DNA from: Buxus sempervirens
Lineage: Eukaryota; Streptophyta; Magnoliopsida; Buxales; Buxaceae
Assembly (NCBI GenBank): GCA_947561395.2
Contig: OX387183.1
Location: 34,832,853 to 34,896,852, forward strand
Reading direction: 5' to 3'
DNA length: 64,000 nucleotides
This document shows, in pieces, positions 57,169 through 64,000 of the stretch. Within the stretch, counting starts at the first letter, position 1; every line of letters begins with the position of its first letter. Made by a program: the position numbers and the translations under genes. Below the pieces are notes generated by a model that was given only the letters and a program-made list of their open reading frames with translations, was not told where the DNA came from and searched no databases.

Positions 57169-58060
57169 CTTTGGTTACTTGACCACCTGAGTCAAATTGA
57201 AATAATTGATAAACGCTTCTCTCCAAGGATGAAAATTATTGTCTTGATGAGCAACAGAGGGTGTCCTGACACCCAAGGAGGCAAGCAAGGTTGGTTTACT
57301 TTCTTGGGTTCTCTCCAGGATAATTAGGTGAGGTGGCTTCGCTCTTATCAACCCAATGCAGAGACAGTAATCAACTTCAGGGACAGAAACCTCATGGTCT
57401 TGGTAGGCTTGAGGTCTGCTGTCCTCTACCTTCCTTTGCGGGTTCTTCGGCAGTTTGGATCGACCCAGGGGATTATGATCCCAAATGGATATGAGGACTT
57501 CCTTGGACCCCTTACACTAACCACCATGGGGTTGAATGCTCGTTTGATGAAGGAATGATCCTATGCTCATTTTCTACGAGGCCCAGTCTTCTCCGAAGCA
57601 CATGTGAAGGACTACCTTTTTTGGATCAGAGAGCAGGTCCAGAATTGTGCCCCGGTACCAGAGGATCCTCCAGCTGTTCTTGCACCCACTTATGAAGATA
57701 TATTGATTTCTGAGAGAGCATCCCACAAGCGGCTTCAACAAATTTGCGTACGAGAGGCCCAAGAACTTAGGATACGGGGTATTGATCTCGAGAGGCAACT
57801 TGAAGAGTAGGTATCCTGCCGTATTGCTATGGAAGGGCAACTTGAGGAGCAGAGGCAAGCTCGCCGCTTTGAAGTCCGCTTGCTACTGCAGAAGCACCAG
57901 GATGCTTTAGCCAACCTTAGAGGCATGAGGATCAGGCAGGCACTTTCAGATGAGGTCATCTCCTTTTTTAGGGATCCGGATGCAGAGGGAGCTTATGGAA
58001 TTATTGCGGCTTAGGCGGCTCGGATTCGAGAGCTTGAGGAATGGCTAGGGGATAGGGACT
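57169..58060 (+). pseudogene. E3 antisense captured gene, second exon only (DUF7745-like fossil)
   Basis: Plus strand, antisense to pol. It contains RGCPDTQGGKQGWFTFLGS, NAETVINFRDRN, GLRSAVLYLPLRVLRQFG, then a charged helical end with ERASHKRLQQICVREAQEL and FRDPDAEGAYGIIAA. It matches 22137-22990 of E2 and the minus strand of 5560-1690 in E1. No start exon. Fossil; no function claimed. Confidence 0.78.
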
Positions 58061-59027
58061 AGCTCCTTTCATTGCATTTTTTTTTCTTTTTTTTTCATAC
58101 CTTTGCTCAAAAGAAAACTCCAATAGTGGAAAAACAAAGGATTTTATTCAAAAATAAGTTTTTATACTATTGGCCTCAGAATTCTCAGATGCTTGTAAAA
58201 ACAAAGGTTTTATGAAAAGTATTTGATTTCTCATTACTGGCCAAAATATAAATTTTTTTTTTGCTTTTTTGTATTTTATTATTTTTTTGAATTTTGGTCC
58301 AAAACAATTAATCACACACAATTAAAAGAATTGAAATAAAATTGAATAATGAAAGGGGTAATTCAAGCAATAAGGAAAGATCAGATCTGTCTATCCTAGG
58401 ACCTTTAGAGTCATCCCCAAATGCCTTTTCTTCAAGAATCGACCCCATTATTCCCGATCTGTTCTATCTTCAATGCTCATACTGCTTTAAGCTTGGATAA
58501 CATGATCAACTCAACCTCTGATTCCATTTTTTTTTCTTGTCTTTTTCTTTTTTCTTTTCTTCTTGCTAATATTGCCCCTAGCACCAGTTACAGTTTTCAC
58601 TAGGGCCGGCTTCTGCATTCCATCATCACCAATCTTACTCTGAAATTTGAATGAATATACTAAAATCACTGAGGGCTTAAGAATAGGACAAAACAAAGGC
58701 TAGGCTTAGTTTATGAAAGAAAAGTTATTAAAGGCTCAAAATTTTCCAACCATGAAAATAGGGCAACTGGACTTACAGTCATGATGCATATAACCTTGAT
58801 TCCCCAAACTTTGCTCATTTCTTTTCTTTTTTGCACTTAGCTTTTATTTGCCTTTTTTTTGTCCCTTTTTCTTTTGTTTTTGCCCAATTGGCCCTGCCCC
58901 AGTATGAAACTGTAAGTCCCAGTTTAGGTTTATCAAGAAATGAACAAGCTTGACTTGGCTAGACTAGGGATTAAAATTTTGGGAAATAAATAAAAATGGT
59001 CACGGATCATTTCCTAGTTATATTCAA
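58061..59027. other. E3 spacer between antisense gene and pol
   Basis: Noncoding and homologous to 715-1689 in E1 and 22991-24028 in E2, including the GCCCCTAGCACC...TTTTCACTAGGGCCGGC block near 58574-58612. Unlike E2, no palindrome pair was noticed here. Confidence 0.65.
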
Positions 59028-62000
59028 TCAAGGAAAATACCTTTTTACTACATCAGAGTTAATTGGCTCAGGAAAATCTGTCCCATCCATTTTTGTCAAG
59101 ATAAGTGCACCCCCTGACAGGATCTTCATGACGACATAAGGCCCTTCCCAATTTGGCTTGAAATTCCCACGAGGATCTTCCAAAAATGGTAAAATTTTCT
59201 TTAGTACCAAGTTTCCTTCTTGAAAAGTTCTGGGCTTCACCTTCTTATCATAGGCCCGGGCCATTCTCTTCTGGTACAATTGGCCATGACAAAGCGCCTT
59301 CAAACGCTTTTCTTCTATCAGATTGAGTTGATCATGTCTTGACTGTATCCATTCAGCTTCCATGAGCACTCTAAGTGATGGGATTTCTACTTCCACTAGC
59401 AAAACTGCTTCCATCCCATAGAATAGGGAGTACGAGATTGCTCCAGTAGAAGTTCGGATTGAGGTCCTGTAGGCATGTAGAGCAAGCGGTAGCATTTCAT
59501 ACCAATCTTTGTAACTCACTACCATCTTCTAAATGATTTTCTTTATATTCTTATTTGCTGCTTCTACTGCCCCATTCATCTTTGGTCTATATGGAGTGGA
59601 CTTGTGATGGGTAATCTGGAATTGCTACCATATCTTCTTCATATCTTTGTTTTTAATATTTGAAGCGTTGTATGATATTATGGCACTTGGCAGTCCATGG
59701 CGACAAATGATATTGTGCTTCAAAAACTTAATAACATGGTTGCTTGTGATGTTTGCATATGAAGCTGCTTCTACCCACTTGGTGAAATAGTCGATTGCCA
59801 CCAGGATAAATCTATGCCCATTCGATGCCTTAGGAGAAATCATGCCAATGACATCTATGCTCCACATAGAGAAGGGCTATGGTTATGTCATGTTATGCAA
59901 CTCATTTGAGGGTGCATGCTTGTTATCCGCATATATTTGGCATTGATGACACCTCCTAACATGTACACAGCAATCATGCTCCATATTCGACCAATAGTAT
60001 CCCAATCGCAGAATCTTCTTTGCAAGCATGTGCCCGTTCATATGGGGTCCACAGATTCCTCCATGTACAGTCTCAATCAATCTTTCTGACTCAGCCTTGG
60101 CAACACATCTGAGTAGAATATCATTATATGATCTCTTGTATAACTGTCCACCACTTAGTAGGAATTGACCGGCTAATCTCTGTATTGCCCTTTTCTCAGT
60201 AGAAGTAGCATTTTCTGGCAGACTCCGATCATTCAAGAAGTTTTTGATGTCTTGAAACCATGGTACTTCCTCTTCTGGTGCTCCCTTTAGAACAAGACAA
60301 TAAGCCGGTTCATCTCTGACCTCAATTTCCAATGGTTTAATATCTACCCCTTCTGGCATGCTGATCATCGAAGCCAATGTTGCTAGAGCATCTGCAAACT
60401 GATTCTTGGCCCTTGGCATATAGTTGAAGGAAATTCGAGTAAATTTTGTGCTTATTTCTTCCAAATACTGGTGATAGGGGATCGGTTTGTGATCCTTGGT
60501 TTTCCATTCACCAGTTTTTTGGAAGATGATAAGACTCGAATCTCCGTATATGTCAAGTGCCTCTACTTCATGGTCTAAGGCGGCTTGCAATTCAATTATG
60601 CATGCTTCATACTCTGCAATATTATTTGTGCACTCGAATCTCAACTTTACTGCGATCGGGATGTTTGACCCATCTGGCTTGACCAAGACTGCCCCTATTC
60701 CATTTCCATTCATGTTGGCGGCCCCATCGAAGAACATCTGCCAAGAGCTTTCATTTTCCTCTTCTTCAGTAAACAGAATTGCCTCATCAGGAAAGTTGGT
60801 CTTCAAGGGTTGGTATTCTGGTAGAGGATGTGCAGCCAAGTGATCGGCAATTGCTTGACCTTTAATCGCCTTCTGAGTAATGTATGTGAGGTCAAACTCG
60901 GATAATAGCAGCTGCCACTTTGCCGTTTTGCCAGTTAGCGCTGGTTTCTCATATAAGTACTTCAAAGGATCCATACGGGATATCAATAATGTGGAATGAC
61001 TAAGGAAGTAATGCTTTAGTCTTTGAGTAGCCCACACGAGAACGCAACAGGTCTTTTCTAACGGTGAGTACTTGGCTTCATATTCTGTGAATTTCTTACT
61101 CAGATATTAAATTGCCCTTTCCTTTCTACCAGTCTTATCGTGCTGTCCCAAGACACACCCCATCAACGTCTCTAACACTGACAAGCACAGAATCAGTGGT
61201 CTTCCTGGAGTTGGTGGCACTAGCACAGGTGGATTCAGTAAATACTCCTTTATTGTATAAAAGGCCTGCTGGCAATCCTCATTCCAAACCGTCGAGTTAT
61301 CCTTTCTCAGAAGCTTGAAAATTAGTTCATAGATAGCAGTGAGATGTGCTATGAACCAGCTTATATATTGAATTCTTCCAAGAAAACCACGAACCTCCTT
61401 CTCCGTTCTGGGTGATGGCATCTCAATTATGGTCTTGGCTTTAGCTTGGTCGATCTCAATTCCTCTTCGGCTCAATATAAATCCCAGCAATTTCCCTGAT
61501 GTAGCCCCAAAGACGCATTTAGCCGGGTTAAGCCGTAGACTATACTTCCTGAGTCGATCAAAGACTTTCTTCAGATTGATCAAGTGGTCTTCTTCTTTGC
61601 ATGATTTGGCAATCATATCGTCCACATAGACCTCCATCTCCTTGTGGATCATATCATGGAATAGTGCTGTCATGGCTCGCTGGTATGTTGCCCCAGCATT
61701 CTTAAGCCCAAACAGCATGACTGTATAGTGGAAGGTACCCCCAAGGTGTGATGAATGCTGTTTTCTCTTGATCTTCCTTAGCCATCTTGATCTGATTGTA
61801 CCCAGAGAAGCCGTCCATAAATGAGAACAGGCTATGTACAGCAGTGTTGTCCACCAAGATGTTGATGTGTGGAAGCGAAAAATCATCCTTTAGGCTTGCC
61901 TTGTTCAGATCTCTATAGTCTACACATATTCTGACTTTCCCATCCTTCTTTGGTACTGGCACTATATTTGCGAGCCACTCGGGGTATGTGGAGACCGCCA

Positions 62001-63644
62001 AAAATCCTGCTTGGAATTGCTTGACCACTTCGTCCTTGACCTTCAGGGTCTATTTAGGTTTCAATCTTCTCAGCTTCTGCTTAATTGGCTTGACCCTTGA
62101 CAAAATTGGTAACTTGTGCACCACCATGTCAGTGTCCAACCCCGGCAGGTCCCAATATGACCATTTAAATACATCTTTGTAGTCTGCTAAAAACCATGTC
62201 ATTTCATTACGTTGCACCTCAGATAGGCATGCCCCAATCTTTACTATTTTTTGGTCATCTTCGGTCCCAAGATTTATTGAGATGGTCTCCTCAATATTAG
62301 GTTGGACCTCCTTTTCATGACGTTCCAATTGATATTCAATTTCCTTTGGAAGGTCTTCTTCTTCGACCTCCGTCTCTTCTTCGATCCCCATGAGGTCAAA
62401 GTTGAGCTCAAGGTCGAAGTCATATTCAACCAGGTCTAATTTCGTTTGCTTATATGGTTCATAAGTGGTTTGGACTTTTTTGAAAGAATTAAATTTTCTA
62501 GAAAAAATAGAAAAATCTTTTTGGGTTTTTTGTGAGCCTTCTAAAAAAACTTTCCCTAAAGACGAAGGCTCGTTAGGACCTTCAGGGAAATGGCATTCCA
62601 CTAATGGAGTTTTTTTTTGGAAGCCGCATCTGTTTGCCATTCAAACGCTACTTCAAAGGTAAGGGGAGTTTCCTCCCAATTGTTCAAAACACATTTTTCA
62701 AGAGCAGGGAAAATGGTGTAAGCCTGTTCCTCAAGCTCTAAATTCAATGTCATCATCACCGGATGAGTTGTACTGCCCTTTTCTTCCACGGGGCTTAATC
62801 CCGATATGACCTCATTTGGAATCTTTACTGCTACCCAATCAATGAACGGCAGCTCCTTTTCTTCTTCTGTTCTTTCGCCTTCAATCATGGCGAAGAAAGC
62901 CCCGATATCTTCGGAGAAGTCCGTCTGCTGCTCTGGCTGCGGTCTAGGCCCACCCACTGTTTCAATTGGAGAAGATGGGTTATAGGGTTGCAGGGTTGGA
63001 ACAGATGGCTTTTGGAAGGGATTGACATTTCGGTACAGAGGCTTGGACTGATCCATGGGAGGAGACAGTTGGATCGTATATGAGGGTTTAAGAAAATTTT
63101 CCCTTAAATGAGGGAACTTTTCTCTATTTTTATTCCCTCCTTCCTACTTCATCCTTCTCCATCCTCTGGGTTTAAATCCCAACCCTACTTTAGGGACCAG
63201 CTTCTTTGCCCTTATTGGCTCCACCATCCCTTGCAAATTAATTCCTAGACCTTTCCCTAGGTGGAAATGATATTTTTCCATCACTTTCTTCACCATCTTC
63301 TCAGCAGTAGTCCCTTTTTCCTTTTTCTCACACCCTCCAGGTATGAAATTGACTGTTTCAAACTAAAACGAGTGGAATACAATTTTGTCAACAGTTAGAT
63401 CCACATTGATAAAGGGTATATCAAGTGACACAATGGGAGGTATCAAGTTCTCAGCTAGGACAGTTATCACCCTTTGTCCTCTTATATACTTTACCCTTTA
63501 GTGAAGAGTAGATGGTAGTGCCCTAGCCGAGTGTATCCACGGCCTCCCTAGGAGGAGATTGAAGGCTGCTGGGATATTCATCACTTCAAATGTGATGTTG
63601 AAGATATTCGGTCCAACGGTGACCGGCAGTTCAATTTCCCCTAG
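59028..63644 (-). pseudogene. E3 protease region, linker and pol (fossil)
   Basis: From right to left on minus: protease-end segment (GEIELPVTVGPNIFNITFEV, FNLLLGRPWIHSA), a Pro-rich and acidic linker (QKPSVPTLQPYNPSSP), RT (LANIVPVPKKDGKVRICVDY, FMDGFSGYNQIKMAKEDQ, AKCVFGATSGKLLGF), and RNase H with LLLSEFDLTYITQKAIKGQA. The second RNase H follows (FFDGAANMNGNGIGAVLVKP, NNIAEYEACIIELQAAL), then integrase (HMLAKKILRLGYYWSNME, MWSIDVIGMISPKASNGH, AIDYFTKWVEAASY) and a GPYVVMKI tail. Very close to E2 pol. Not uninterrupted; several breaks. Confidence 0.9.
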
Positions 63645-64000
63645 TGTAGACATCCCAAATTGCACAGTAAAAATGAAGAATAATTGGCAAAAATCATTAT
63701 CTCCTTTGAAATCAGCACAAAATTTGAGAAAATAAGCATTTTTCCTTGTATCCAACAACTCAGGTTGGATACAAGCATATCCCTTTGTATCCGACATAAG
63801 TTGTCGGATACAAGCAAACCTTAATGTATCCGACATATGATGTCGGATACATATAGATGCTTGTGTATCCGACCTGATATGTCGGATACATGTTTTTTGC
63901 TCAAAATTAAGGTTTTCCGAGAGTTTTCACTTTTTACCATCATATCCTTCATTAAAGGAGTGGAAATCTCGGAAATAGCCTTAGGGTTAAGGTTGGTGGG
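63645..64000 (+). repeat. Start of a Tat-type LTR nested in E3
   Basis: Begins TGTAGACATCCC directly inside the protease-coding sequence of E3 and runs off the window. It is most like the E1 LTR (5927-7939). Four 25-bp palindromes start at 63748, 63787, 63826 and 63865. The frame that runs from E3 into this LTR is a junction product, not a gene. Confidence 0.85.
63748..63889. repeat. Palindrome array in the LTR at 63645 (4 units, 39-bp step)
   Basis: Four 25-bp inverted repeats, exactly 39 bp apart. Three have arms GTATCCGAC / GTCGGATAC or a one-base variant. The first has GTATCCAAC / GTTGGATAC, in which both arms changed together. The 7-bp centres differ freely. Confidence 0.9.

Larger units (their letters stand above)
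53999..63644 (-). mobile_element. E3: 3' two-thirds of a Tat-type LTR retrotransposon
   Basis: Minus-strand order: protease region (63644 leftward), linker, RT, RNase H, second RNase H, integrase (to 59028), spacer, antisense DUF7745-like gene, polypurine tract (CCAAAAAAGAGGGCAGT on minus, just inside 56361) and 3' LTR (53999-56360). Its gag and 5' LTR lie beyond the window. A plus-strand LTR has inserted into its protease region at 63645. It shares the reduced antisense gene with E1. Fossil, with several breaks. Confidence 0.9.

Noticed and set aside
63498-63836. A 112-residue frame with protease-like residues on the minus strand
   Set aside because: It crosses the border at 63645 between E3 and a nested LTR. 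It is a chance junction frame and not a gene.
63748-63889. CRISPR-like regularly spaced repeats
   Set aside because: The spacing is regular, but units are palindromes with short 14-bp gaps inside plant LTRs. No cas genes or unique spacers exist.

Overview
The window is nuclear DNA of a flowering plant, most likely a eudicot (species not assigned). It is mostly a nest of very large LTR retrotransposons of the Ty3/gypsy Tat-Ogre kind. One ordinary host gene stands out, a CYP716-like cytochrome P450 at about 46.2-48.3 kb with three exons. The rest is LTR elements, solo LTRs, a few small non-autonomous repeats and decayed host intergenic DNA.

Layout. 1-8021: 3' part of a plus-strand Tat-type element (E1): integrase end, spacer, a captured gene in antisense that is split by a 3-kb solo LTR (2097-5070), polypurine tract and 3' LTR. 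8022-9712: two older LTR remnants. 9713-14158: host-like DNA with a SINE, a hAT-like MITE and the left copy of a local tandem duplication. 14159-45048: a minus-strand Tat/Ogre-sized element (E2) with both LTRs and a matching 5-bp target duplication (GTTAC). It spans 30.9 kb and holds three nested solo LTRs (27434-29240, 30039-33434, 37696-39979), so about 23.4 kb is its own. 45049-50262: right copy of the tandem duplication, with the P450 inside it. 50267-53998: a decayed chromovirus-like LTR and unassigned AT-rich DNA. 53999-63644: a third element (E3, minus strand), with another LTR starting inside it at 63645. All viral-type reading frames are fossils.

E2 carries two captured plant genes on the strand opposite to gag-pol, between pol and the 3' LTR: a plant-mobile-domain gene (about 17.0-20.9 kb, several introns) and a DUF7745-like gene (21.3-23.0 kb, one intron). 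E1 and E3 keep only the second half of the latter.

The most unusual signal is a set of short imperfect palindromes (21-29 bp) in every Tat-type LTR here that is complete enough to judge. They repeat at 39-bp or 28-bp steps, usually between the LTR start and the TATA box. Each LTR family has its own arm sequence, but the spacing is shared. In E2 the same palindromes also lie directly upstream of both antisense captured genes. This looks like a co-evolving binding-site array; that interpretation is inference. A second signal is a copy of the primer-binding site lying 65-80 bp inside every LTR 3' end. A third is a tandem duplication around the P450 in which the left copy lacks the gene.
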